A model generated the notes under the pieces. It was not told the origin of the DNA. It did no database searches and worked only from the letters and a program-made list of their open reading frames with translations. 64,000 nt of DNA, from positions 51,686 to 115,685 of the forward strand of contig JAFOYE010000020.1 of the NCBI GenBank assembly GCA_017391525.1. Reading direction: 5' to 3'. The position numbers and the translations under genes are program-made. This DNA is from Paludibacteraceae bacterium. GTDB lineage: Bacteria; Bacteroidota; Bacteroidia; Bacteroidales; Paludibacteraceae. The first letter of the stretch is position 1, and each line of letters opens with the position of its first letter. Below, piece after piece: positions 46,146-54,364 of the stretch.

Positions 46146-47252
46146 CTATAAACTAGTTATCTCTATCGCTGCTTCTTCAGCAGCATTCTGCGGACCAAGA
46201 ATATACCATATCTGCTCGTAATCATTCCTCAATTGATCTCTGTATTTCTTGTCCACCAATAACTGATACAATTCTTCCTCTATATTTTCCTGGGTAAATT
46301 TACTAGCAACCAATTCTCTAATCACCTCCTTATCTGGGATGATATTCACCAGGGTAAAATATTTGATTTTAAACATAATAGGCTTGAGCCATTTCTCTAG
46401 ATACTTACTACCTGCCACGTGATATACTGCGGTTTGTGGGCACCCTATCAAAGCTGTTTCTAGGGTGGCTGTACCGGAGTTAACCACGGCCGCATGCGCC
46501 ACATCCAACAATTCATAAGTATCACGAGTCAATTCTTCTCCATTTAGGTATTTCTGATAGAAAGTGTCATTTATACCCGGTGCTGCTGTCACGACTATTC
46601 GATAATCCTCTCCAGCCACGTTTCTAGCGGCAGCCAGCATAGTAGGTAGACACTTCTTGATTTCTCCCTTGCGCGAACCTGGTAATATAGCGATGATGTT
46701 CTCACTCGCTTCGATATTCAACTTTCGACCTTCGAGTTTAAACTTACGAATCACATCGGCAACCGGATTACCCACATATCGACATTTGTATCCATATTTC
46801 GCATAAAAATCGGGTTCAAATGGGAATATGCCGAGTATCTTGTCCGACAATTTTGCTATATTATGCACACGCCATCGTTTCCATGCCCAAATCTTAGGTG
46901 GGATATAGTATATAATACGTGTTTGAGGAAGATGTTCCTTGCAGTATTTAGCTATTTTGAGGTTAAAAGATGGATAATCGACTAGCACCAACACATCAGG
47001 ACGTTCAGCCTCTAATGCTTGTTTAGCTAGATAGAGATTGCGAAACACCTTACCGATATTGAGGAACACGGCCACAAAACCCATATAGGCCATCTTGCGA
47101 TAGTCTACATAGAGTTTGCATCCTGCCGCTCGCATCTTATCACCTCCTAAGCCCACGAAAGTAGCTTGAGGATCTCTCTCACGGAGTGCTTCCATCAAAT
47201 TTGAAGCATGCAAATCACCCGATGCTTCTCCTGCTATCAAAAAATACTTCAT
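46146..47252 (-). CDS. lpxB: Lipid-A-disaccharide synthase
   Basis: 368 residues from ATG at 47252. Starts KYFLIAGEASGDLHASNLMEAL, the GT19 N-terminal signature. Further conserved parts are FVGLGGDKMRAAGC, VLVDYPSFNLKIAKY, IIYYIPPKIWAWKRWR, AILPGSRKGEI and VNSGTATLETALIGCP. It joins UDP-diacyl-glucosamine and lipid X to form the lipid A disaccharide at the inner membrane. Confidence 0.96.
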   Translation of the reverse strand: MKYFLIAGEASGDLHASNLMEALRERDPQATFVGLGGDKMRAAGCKLYVDYRKMAYMGFVAVFLNIGKVFRNLYLAKQALEAERPDVLVLVDYPSFNLKIAKYCKEHLPQTRIIYYIPPKIWAWKRWRVHNIAKLSDKILGIFPFEPDFYAKYGYKCRYVGNPVADVIRKFKLEGRKLNIEASENIIAILPGSRKGEIKKCLPTMLAAARNVAGEDYRIVVTAAPGINDTFYQKYLNGEELTRDTYELLDVAHAAVVNSGTATLETALIGCPQTAVYHVAGSKYLEKWLKPIMFKIKYFTLVNIIPDKEVIRELVASKFTQENIEEELYQLLVDKKYRDQLRNDYEQIWYILGPQNAAEEAAIEITSL

Positions 47253-47278
47253 ATATTCAAAACTTACACCTCGTTCGT

Positions 47279-47566
47279 CTAGGTCATAAACCATATACTA
47301 ACCATCAGATATGGGATAGCGGCTATCAATAATCCTTTGGCCGCTCGCCACAATTCCAATGTGTAACATACAAAGATAAAAGCTAGATTAGGGAATACGC
47401 TCAAGATCATTACCTGTCCTAAAAACACATTGTTTTTAAGATCTAAGCCCAACAAATCAAACATATACAACAGATTGTTGCGCTCTATATAGATATATGC
47501 CACTAGAGCTGGCATAATCAATCCCAGCAATATTCCTATCCAATATTTATCTAGTTTAGCTTTCAT
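47279..47566 (-). CDS. Small membrane protein between surE and lpxB
   Basis: 95 residues with about three membrane segments (IGILLGLIMPALVAYIYI, VMILSVFPNLAFIFVCYTL, GLLIAAIPYLMVSIWF). Family not recognised, though such a gene is often found between surE and lpxB in Bacteroidales. Confidence 0.75.
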   Translation of the reverse strand: MKAKLDKYWIGILLGLIMPALVAYIYIERNNLLYMFDLLGLDLKNNVFLGQVMILSVFPNLAFIFVCYTLELWRAAKGLLIAAIPYLMVSIWFMT

Positions 47567-47595
47567 TAGGTCGTTTCGCTAGCGCTAAAGGCCTT

Positions 47596-48354
47596 TCACA
47601 CCAACTCGTGAGCTGTTTGGTCCACTGTGCAAGGTTGTACGCTCAAATAGTGGTTATTCATTGCCCAATGATCGGTGTCATTGGCTTGGAGTTCGATATT
47701 GATAAACTCGCCACCCAGTTTGAAACAAGCTTCGCCCTTCTCATCCAGCGTAGGGATCATCTCTTTGCTCCAATATCCACGACATTGGCGTGTCCATTTG
47801 ATACCTACCAACTCGCCTATAGGAGCATTCACATTATAGCATATGCCATAAGGTTTCTTCTCCTCTAGTAGGTGCTTAGTCAATTCTAGGATATACTTCT
47901 CCATATGGCTAAAGTCCGCTTCTGGACTATGGTCATCGATGGAAAATCCAATGGAAGGGATGCCATGCTCAGCGCCCACAAAGCATGCGCCCATGGTGCC
48001 TGAGTATATCACATTGATACCAGCGTTCGAACCATGATTGATACCGCTCACTAGCAGGTCAATCTTGCTGCTATCGCCTTCGCATACCACATCAATCGCT
48101 AGTTTCACACAATCGCTAGGGGTTCCATTGGTGGTATAGACGGTCACATTCTTCTGCCATTCCTCTGTACCCCAATTAGGGTCGTTGAGAGGACGAAGAT
48201 AGATAGATTGGGTCACAGTGATAGCATTGCTCATACCGCTACGAGCACCATCTGGAGCTACTACGGTTACATGACCCAATTCGCTCATTATACGCACGAT
48301 GGTCAGGATGCCTTTTGCACCCCAACCATCGTCGTTTGTTATAAATATTTCCAT
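47596..48354 (-). CDS. surE: 5'/3'-nucleotidase SurE
   Basis: 252 residues. N-terminal metal motif IFITNDDGWGAKGI, VVAPDGARSGMSNAITV, and LLVSGINHGSNAGINVIYSGTMGA in the middle are diagnostic. Survival-protein nucleotidase acting on nucleoside monophosphates. Followed by the small membrane protein and lpxB. Confidence 0.96.
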   Translation of the reverse strand: MEIFITNDDGWGAKGILTIVRIMSELGHVTVVAPDGARSGMSNAITVTQSIYLRPLNDPNWGTEEWQKNVTVYTTNGTPSDCVKLAIDVVCEGDSSKIDLLVSGINHGSNAGINVIYSGTMGACFVGAEHGIPSIGFSIDDHSPEADFSHMEKYILELTKHLLEEKKPYGICYNVNAPIGELVGIKWTRQCRGYWSKEMIPTLDEKGEACFKLGGEFINIELQANDTDHWAMNNHYLSVQPCTVDQTAHELV

Positions 48355-48363
48355 ATTGCTTCG

Positions 48364-48442
48364 CGTTTAGGAGTTCAGAGTTTAGGAGTTCAGGAGTTAC
48401 TGCTGAACTTCTGAACAGAGGCAAAGCCTCACCTGAACCTCT
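48364..48442. repeat. Intergenic GTTCAG-class repeat with a small hairpin
   Basis: Words GGAGTTCAG, GTTCAGGAGTT and CTGAACTTCTGAAC, plus GAGGCAAAGCCTC (5-bp stem). Same class as 26785-26818. May act as a weak terminator for glmM. Confidence 0.5.
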
Positions 48443-48469
48443 GACTTTCTTTACCGCAGCTACTGCGTC

Positions 48470-49852
48470 TTATCCTACTACTTCCCAAACCACGTCAATC
48501 ACTTTCTTTGCCAACGCGTCAGCCTCTTCCATAGTAGCGGCCTCTGAGTAAACACGAATGATTGGCTCGGTGTTAGACTTACGGAGGTGTACCCAACCGT
48601 CAGCGAAGTCGATCTTCACGCCGTCCTTATCGTTGATGCGCTCACCAGCGTATTTCTCTTTTACTGCCTCTAGCACTTTGTCCACGTTGATCTCTGGGGT
48701 GAGGTCAATACGGTTCTTAGAGATGCAATACTCTGGGAAAGTAGCACGAAGTTCGCTTACTTTGCAACCTTTTTGTGCCAAGCTGCTGAGGAAGAGTGCG
48801 ATACCTACCAAAGCGTCACGACCATAGTGGCTAGCTGGGTAGATCACACCACCGTTACCCTCACCACCGATGACTGCATTGGTGCGCTTCATCTCGGTAG
48901 TTACGTTCACCTCACCTACGGCACTTGCGCTGTATGAACCGCCGTGTTTAACGGTCACGTCGCTCAATGCGCGGGTAGAAGACATATTGCTTACAGTATT
49001 ACCTGGAGTCTTGCTGAGTACGTAGTCTGCTACAGATACCAAGGTGTACTCCTCGCCGAACATATCGCCATTCTCGCAGATGATAGCCAAACGGTCTACG
49101 TCTGGATCTACCACGAAACCTACATCAGCTTTGCCCTCGCGCATGAGGTCAGAGATCTCGGTCAAGTTTTGTGGCAATGGTTCTGGGTTGTGAGCGAAGT
49201 GACCAGTTGGCTCGCAGTTGAGCTCGATGATATTCTTCACTCCCAATGCTTTCAAGATAGCAGGAATAGCCAAACCACCTACAGAGTTCACGCAGTCGAT
49301 AGCCACGGTATAGTTCTTAGCCTCAATAGCTGCTTTGTCTACGAGTTCGAGTGCCATCACGTCGCGTACGTGATCCTCGAGGTAGTCACGACGGGTGATC
49401 TTACCTAGGTCATCTACCTCAGCAAAGTTGAAGTCCTCTGCCTCTGCAATAGCCAACACCTCTTTACCCTCTACATCATTGAGGAACTCACCTTTCTCGT
49501 TCAAAAGTTTAAGAGCATTCCATTGTTTTGGGTTGTGACTAGCTGTCAAGATGATACCACCAGCTGCGTTCAATCCTGTTACAGCGAGCTCGGTAGTTGG
49601 GGTGGTAGCAAGACCGATGTTGATCACATCATAGCCCATACCCACGAGGGTACCGCATACCAATTGGTCTACCATCTCGCCACTGAGACGAGCGTCACGA
49701 CCTACTACAATTGTTTTGTTGTCTGGCAACATTGCCTTACGTTGGGTAGCATAAGCTGCCACGAAACGTACAACATCTACTGGGCTCAAGCCCTCTGCTA
49801 CGCGGCCACCGATAGTGCCACGAATACCTGAAATACTTTTAACTAGTGCCAT
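48470..49852 (-). CDS. glmM: Phosphoglucosamine mutase
   Basis: 460 residues. SGIRGTIGGRVAEGLSP at the N-terminus, active-site serine loop LTASHNPKQWNALKLLN, metal loop VDPDVDRLAI, sugar loop GGEGNGGVIYP, and the phosphate-binding RKSNTEPIIRVY. Makes glucosamine-1-phosphate for UDP-GlcNAc, supplying peptidoglycan and lipid A. Confidence 0.93.
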   Translation of the reverse strand: MALVKSISGIRGTIGGRVAEGLSPVDVVRFVAAYATQRKAMLPDNKTIVVGRDARLSGEMVDQLVCGTLVGMGYDVINIGLATTPTTELAVTGLNAAGGIILTASHNPKQWNALKLLNEKGEFLNDVEGKEVLAIAEAEDFNFAEVDDLGKITRRDYLEDHVRDVMALELVDKAAIEAKNYTVAIDCVNSVGGLAIPAILKALGVKNIIELNCEPTGHFAHNPEPLPQNLTEISDLMREGKADVGFVVDPDVDRLAIICENGDMFGEEYTLVSVADYVLSKTPGNTVSNMSSTRALSDVTVKHGGSYSASAVGEVNVTTEMKRTNAVIGGEGNGGVIYPASHYGRDALVGIALFLSSLAQKGCKVSELRATFPEYCISKNRIDLTPEINVDKVLEAVKEKYAGERINDKDGVKIDFADGWVHLRKSNTEPIIRVYSEAATMEEADALAKKVIDVVWEVVG

Positions 49853-49857
49853 TTTTC

Positions 49858-50397
49858 TTAGTATCTTTTGATTTTTATTTTAAGATCGTATCCATAAGGA
49901 GTCACAGAGCTGTTCTCCTCACTAAAGCCCATTTTACTTGGGCAGATGATTTTGTATTGTGCGTCTGTATACTTCATATACTTCAGCGCTGCTTGCCAAC
50001 CTGTGCAAGCTTTATCTGACTGAACCAAATATTGAAACTTAACTGGATCAGGACTATCCAATGTGCTCCAACAGTAGAGTGTATCAGGATATTCCGTCAA
50101 GGTGTAGCGTTTGAAACGCAACAACACGGTTTCTCCAGACTCTATTTCAGCCTCCGCAGTATCACCTTTTTCCACCATATGTATGTAGAAATTGTCATAG
50201 TCAGGTACGCGATAGTACACATTATCGCCCCACACATCATCTGCTGGTAGGGTATCCACCACTACGATTCCACTACGACTGATATAGTTCTCTATCAGTT
50301 GGCGCTCTTTCTTCAGTTGCTCTGAGTAGATATTGCTATTACAGCTGTATAGTGCAAGCAATACCACGCTCATCAATATTAATTGTATCTTTTTCAT
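49858..50397 (-). CDS. DUF4827-like lipoprotein
   Basis: 179 residues from ATG at 50397. Lipobox YSC near residue 19. Contains RQLIENYISRSGIVVVDTLP, ESGETVLLRFKRYTL and a final YDLKIKIKRY. These fit DUF4827, a Bacteroidales family resembling the FKBP fold and often found next to glmM. No catalytic role is known. Shares its general plan with the FKBP-like gene upstream. Confidence 0.75.
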   Translation of the reverse strand: MKKIQLILMSVVLLALYSCNSNIYSEQLKKERQLIENYISRSGIVVVDTLPADDVWGDNVYYRVPDYDNFYIHMVEKGDTAEAEIESGETVLLRFKRYTLTEYPDTLYCWSTLDSPDPVKFQYLVQSDKACTGWQAALKYMKYTDAQYKIICPSKMGFSEENSSVTPYGYDLKIKIKRY

Positions 50398-50402
50398 ATC
50401 TC

Positions 50403-50457
50403 CTCTAACTTTCAACATTCAACTTTCAACTCTCAACTTTCAACATTCAACTCTCCA
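50403..50457. repeat. Intergenic AACTTTCAAC-class repeat
   Basis: Tandem words of AACTTTCAACATTCAACTTTC type. The same class occurs at 57349-57385 and, more weakly, near 63487-63511. It reaches the end of the FKBP-like gene. Confidence 0.55.
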
Positions 50458-50995
50458 CACGAATCACAATCTTCAGATTCGTATATCCTCTTACCAAGCT
50501 TGTTCCCTCTACTCCGTAAGCAGTGTACCAAGGTGCTACGATATGCATTCGTTCGCCTCTGCGCATCATTTTCAGGGATTGATCAATGGCCAATGGCAAG
50601 GTGCCACCTCCTACATTAAATGTCTCATGCACATCTGCTATGACGCTATCATTGAGCTCATAGACTTGCATATCCAACACCACGGATTCGCCCTGTTGTA
50701 GCATTTCTCCCTGACGGACATCACGTCTAGCATACCAGAAGCCTCTTTTGTCCAATGTATAGGTTAGACTATCACTCTTGACATAGTCGCTACACTGTTT
50801 ATCAGCCGCAGCAGTCATTTGTCTATTAAACTCTTGGTATGCCATCATCATAGAGTCCGCAGCTTGCTGCTCCTCTCCCAGTATTCTAACGGGTTGCGGT
50901 GGAGTATCTTGGCATGAGGCTAACACCATGAGCAGCACAAGCATCACGCTTGCACGGTCAATATTTATATTGAGTTTCAATCCACGCATACACAT
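50447..50995 (-). CDS. FKBP-like peptidyl-prolyl isomerase lipoprotein
   Basis: 182 residues. Lipobox LASC at residues 25-28, preceded by a long N-region; ATG at 50989 is an alternative start. The C-terminal half has the FKBP pattern: GESVVLDMQVYELND, FNVGGGTLPLAIDQSLKMM, GERMHIVAPWYTAYG, NLKIVIRV. It resembles GldI-type lipoproteins. The leader is very short because the -7 box ends 8 bp before the start. Confidence 0.82.
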   Translation of the reverse strand: MCMRGLKLNINIDRASVMLVLLMVLASCQDTPPQPVRILGEEQQAADSMMMAYQEFNRQMTAAADKQCSDYVKSDSLTYTLDKRGFWYARRDVRQGEMLQQGESVVLDMQVYELNDSVIADVHETFNVGGGTLPLAIDQSLKMMRRGERMHIVAPWYTAYGVEGTSLVRGYTNLKIVIRVES

Positions 50996-51001
50996 TTGGC
51001 T

Positions 51002-51095
51002 GCAAAATTACTATTTTTTTCTGACATACACAAGCAATACGTGGAATTATTTAGATTTTCGCCTATTCTTCACGTTTTAGCTTATCCTTAATAGG
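51002..51095. repeat. Direct repeat, copy A
   Basis: Identical to 54262-54342 over 81 bp (51015-51095) and near-identical leftward to 51002. It includes a promoter (reverse-strand TAATTTTG at 51010-51003 with TTG 20 nt before) and the last 11 codons of the 51063-53204 gene. Confidence 0.92.
51003..51033 (-). promoter_or_regulatory. Promoter of the FKBP-like lipoprotein gene
   Basis: Reverse-strand TAATTTTG (51010-51003), spacer 20 nt, TTG (51033-51031). Lies within direct repeat A. Confidence 0.7.
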
Positions 51096-53204
51096 GAAAT
51101 AGTCCGCATAGGTATCACAATGTCCTCGCACATATTTCGCAGCGGAAGTATTAGGATACTTCGTCACAACGGTGTAGTTGTTCTTATAGCGCAAGTAAGC
51201 CGCAGCTATTGCCTCGTCATCGGTATAGAGACTCAAAGCCTGTTCTACTAGTTGGTCATATTCATCTTCTATTTTTCCTCTTCGCTCGTCGGTCATCCAT
51301 TCTCGATAGACTGCTGTGAAACAAGGATAACCCTGTCCATATTGTGTCAAAGCCCATACAGTGGTATAGGACTGGCGCATACCCACAGCGTAGTCGAGCA
51401 TAGCGTCCGCTCTGCGATTAGGATCAATAGAGCTATTCTCCATCATCACCTGCAGGCGATGCATTTGATTGGCAAAATTCAACTTGCTGTTAGGTTTCTC
51501 TGGCAAGTTCTTAGCCTGCTCTGGGGCAAACGGGTCTTTTCTCAGGTTATAAGCTGTATTCAATCGTTTTTGATAAGATGGATTGACCTTGCTCAGAACT
51601 TCTACTGCCTTGGCATAATTGCGTTCGCGGATATACAAGGTACCTACAATATCGTACAGATAATCCTTGTCCACATAGCTCTTCTTCACCAGGAACTTCT
51701 CCAACTCTGTCTGAGGATTCAACACACTCTTGATATATCGCTCCACGCTAGCCGCAGGTATCGTATCCATGGCCATAAAAAAGTCGCTATAGAACACATG
51801 TCTCGCCTCAGGACTTACCAATGTAAATAGCATGTTATCTGCATAGTTAGTCAGCGCCAGAGAGAGGGTCGTTTCTCCTGCCTCATACAGACGTGGCACC
51901 ACTTCTCCCAGAACCGTCTTACGCAGCATCAGGTATGGGTAACAGATATACTGCTTGTCGTACCAATTGCATGAGCGGTTATGTCGTATATTCCACTCCA
52001 ATTCTCCAGCATACCTCATATTCTTTTTCACGCGTGCAGTATCCGCAATGACCTGCTCTTCCATCCATTTCAAGTCCTCTAGCAGCTGGTCTAGATACTT
52101 AGGAGTATATTCTTTTGTTTTTGCATCCAGATAGATACGCATCATGCGGATATTGTTTTGCATCATAGGCGATGTCTTATAGGTAGCGGCTGCGTATATA
52201 TGCTTTGCAGCTGTTTGTGGATCACCGCCCTTATCTATCAAATAAGCAGACGTATAGTACCACATAGACATATCCTTACTGCGATGAGTCTGTAGGATGT
52301 ATTGCACGAGAGAATTATACTGCTCATAGACAACAGAGTCAGGTCTCTTAAATGGATAACTTTGGTCCAACTCAAGCAACTCATTTTGCAAGGCAGGAGC
52401 CACCAGCTCTGCACAATCGGGATTCAAGTCGTACATATGGCGCACATAATCTACAAATCCCTCACCTCTAGTTCTAGCCAGCTCAGCCATCTCATTGTAA
52501 TTACCCTGCTCCCAGAAATAACGATAGGCCGTTTCCATATCTCCCGTATGGGCATACGCGCCAGCTATATAATCCTTGATCAATCTACGCATGAGTGATG
52601 TCTCATCCCAATGCTCAATATCGTTTTCCCACAAATACAAGCATGCCTCATAATCCCATTGTGCAAAGAGCACACGTATATGCTGTAGCTGTAGTCTCTC
52701 GGTCAAGAACTTCTCTTGCTCGCTACCTTTCACCTCCTGCATCATAGCACGCACATCACTTAGCAGATAACCATAAGCATTTTCACCTTTCTTAGTGGGA
52801 TAATACCATGGGTCATTGCTTACGCTACGTGCTTGTTCTATCTGCTTGGCCAGCAAAAGTACGCGTGCTGCGTAACCATTATCTTCGGTGAAAATATATT
52901 TAGCAAACGCGTTCTGCTGACACATCTTGATGCTTGGATCTTGCTTGCATTGTTGCATATCGGTAATGCTGAACTTGTACACCACTTTAGCTATTTGATC
53001 CAAAGGGATATCTTGCCCTGTATATTTTTGCCATCCCACTAGATTATCGTGGGTATAACTAGGGCGTGGGAACACGGGGTTCTCACGGTACTCTGCCACG
53101 TTGTAGTATTTATAGTTCTCTGGTAGGTCCGAGAATATGAAGCAGGCCCAACCGCATTGCCAACTAACGAGCGCTAGGACGAGTAAACAAAGTTTTTGTT
53201 TCAT
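51063..53204 (-). CDS. Large secreted helical-repeat protein of unknown function
   Basis: 713 residues with a signal peptide ending near WQCGWA. The mature start has an aromatic/Pro-rich segment (CFIFSDLPENYKYYN). The rest is mainly helical with TPR-like patterns (DYIAGAYAHTGDMETAYRYF, DYLYDIVGTLYIRERNYAKA). No family is recognised with confidence. It overlaps the upstream cassette gene by 41 bp, and its last 11 codons are in direct repeat A. It is probably periplasmic or surface-exposed, perhaps a scaffold. Confidence 0.82.
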   Translation of the reverse strand: MKQKLCLLVLALVSWQCGWACFIFSDLPENYKYYNVAEYRENPVFPRPSYTHDNLVGWQKYTGQDIPLDQIAKVVYKFSITDMQQCKQDPSIKMCQQNAFAKYIFTEDNGYAARVLLLAKQIEQARSVSNDPWYYPTKKGENAYGYLLSDVRAMMQEVKGSEQEKFLTERLQLQHIRVLFAQWDYEACLYLWENDIEHWDETSLMRRLIKDYIAGAYAHTGDMETAYRYFWEQGNYNEMAELARTRGEGFVDYVRHMYDLNPDCAELVAPALQNELLELDQSYPFKRPDSVVYEQYNSLVQYILQTHRSKDMSMWYYTSAYLIDKGGDPQTAAKHIYAAATYKTSPMMQNNIRMMRIYLDAKTKEYTPKYLDQLLEDLKWMEEQVIADTARVKKNMRYAGELEWNIRHNRSCNWYDKQYICYPYLMLRKTVLGEVVPRLYEAGETTLSLALTNYADNMLFTLVSPEARHVFYSDFFMAMDTIPAASVERYIKSVLNPQTELEKFLVKKSYVDKDYLYDIVGTLYIRERNYAKAVEVLSKVNPSYQKRLNTAYNLRKDPFAPEQAKNLPEKPNSKLNFANQMHRLQVMMENSSIDPNRRADAMLDYAVGMRQSYTTVWALTQYGQGYPCFTAVYREWMTDERRGKIEDEYDQLVEQALSLYTDDEAIAAAYLRYKNNYTVVTKYPNTSAAKYVRGHCDTYADYFPIKDKLKREE

Positions 53205-54207
53205 AATTAGTATAATTTGTTAGGTTGTTTTCATCTAGATGATATAGAATAATGGATGTTTGCTCGGTAAAGGGCAATAGTTTTTTGACCTTCTCTATGG
53301 TTTCCACCGACGCTTTCTCTCGACGAACCACATCATTTGGGCCTAGCCATAGATTTTCACAATTAACCCATCTTTGTACCAGATAATATACGCCATCTTC
53401 CGTATAGAATTGTTCCGTATTGTTATAGTCTAATCCACGAACGATGCTTTGAAACACATTATCCGTGAACCATATTCCCCACTCAAAGACTGGAAAGGCG
53501 TAGTCCAATGGCAGATCGTAACCCTTGTAATTTTTCAGATAAGGATATACATCTGCATAATCCAAGATCGAATTCTTGGTTTTTGGATGTTTAAACGAAC
53601 CCGTGTTGTACATCATCAGCACACCGCGATCCACAGGAGGAACGGCCGAGCGCAACTGATGCAGACGAATGGTAGCACTTAGTTCAATACCCTGTTCATG
53701 AAGCAATGTGCGCACTTGCTCTAGAAAGCTGAAATATGCCTGCTCGGTCGTAGCGGTCCAGTCACAATCCAACTGTACCTCCTTGATCTTATCGCTCAAC
53801 TCGTGATAGCTGCACATATTCAGGACACGTTCAGTCAGCTTCTTGGCATACAACTGACTATCGCTCTGCATAGCCTTGAGCGCTCTGAGGGTGATAAAGA
53901 CGGTTGGCACGCACTCGTCTACGAGTGCCATGGTCTGTTGTAGGTTTTTGGCATCCTTAAACTGAATGCTCGCTATCGGACTTGGCTGAGTAGTGACGCC
54001 TTCTTTTTGCTCCACATCGACATCAAACATACGCAAATAGAGACGCTTGATATTGTGTTCTCGCAAAAATGCTTGCTCACTATCTGTTACTTGAAAGGTT
54101 GTGCGCCAATAATAGATACTGTTGCCCACAGGGCGTTCTCCAGGACTTGCCCATACGGATAGAGCAAACATACACGGAAGAAGGAGACAAAGAATGCTTC
54201 TTTTCAT
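53164..54207 (-). CDS. Secreted TIM-barrel-like protein (DUF3142-like)
   Basis: 347 residues with a signal peptide (to about VWA). SIYYWRTTFQVTDSEQAFLR, RLYLRMFDVDVE, EVQLDCDWTATTEQAYFSFL and LSATIRLHQL follow the order of barrel strands seen in DUF3142 and distant GH18-like proteins. No definite catalytic Glu pair was identified. First gene of a two-gene cassette flanked by direct repeats; its promoter lies in repeat copy B. Confidence 0.78.
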   Translation of the reverse strand: MKRSILCLLLPCMFALSVWASPGERPVGNSIYYWRTTFQVTDSEQAFLREHNIKRLYLRMFDVDVEQKEGVTTQPSPIASIQFKDAKNLQQTMALVDECVPTVFITLRALKAMQSDSQLYAKKLTERVLNMCSYHELSDKIKEVQLDCDWTATTEQAYFSFLEQVRTLLHEQGIELSATIRLHQLRSAVPPVDRGVLMMYNTGSFKHPKTKNSILDYADVYPYLKNYKGYDLPLDYAFPVFEWGIWFTDNVFQSIVRGLDYNNTEQFYTEDGVYYLVQRWVNCENLWLGPNDVVRREKASVETIEKVKKLLPFTEQTSIILYHLDENNLTNYTNYETKTLFTRPSAR

Positions 54208-54249
54208 AGTTAATTTTGTTATTCTAATAAATTAATTGGATATCTGCTG

Positions 54250-54280
54250 CAAAGTTACTGATTTTTTCTGACATACACAA
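54250..54280 (-). promoter_or_regulatory. Promoter of the two-gene cassette
   Basis: Reverse-strand TAACTTTG (54257-54250), spacer 20 nt, TTG (54280-54278). Lies within direct repeat B. Confidence 0.7.
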
Positions 54281-54309
54281 GCAATACGTGGAATTATTTA
54301 GATTTTCGC

Positions 54310-54342
54310 CTATTCTTCACGTTTTAGCTTATCCTTAATAGG
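54310..54342 (-). pseudogene. 3' remnant of a copy of the 51063-53204 gene
   Basis: Thirty-three bases identical to the end of the 51063-53204 gene (codons for PIKDKLKREE plus stop), now between the cassette promoter and the metallopeptidase gene without the rest of the reading frame. Confidence 0.75.
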
Positions 54343-54364
54343 AAAATAAAATGTTCCTAGTTTA

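Larger units (their letters stand above)
54249..54342. repeat. Direct repeat, copy B
   Basis: Copy of 51002-51095, 3247 bp away. It carries the promoter of the 53164-54207 gene, and upstream of it a dead copy of the last 11 codons of the 51063-53204 gene (54310-54342) including its stop. Confidence 0.92.

Noticed and set aside
51002-54342. An insertion sequence flanked by direct repeats
   Set aside because: There is no transposase and the repeats are 81 bp and contain functional promoters, unlike target-site duplications.
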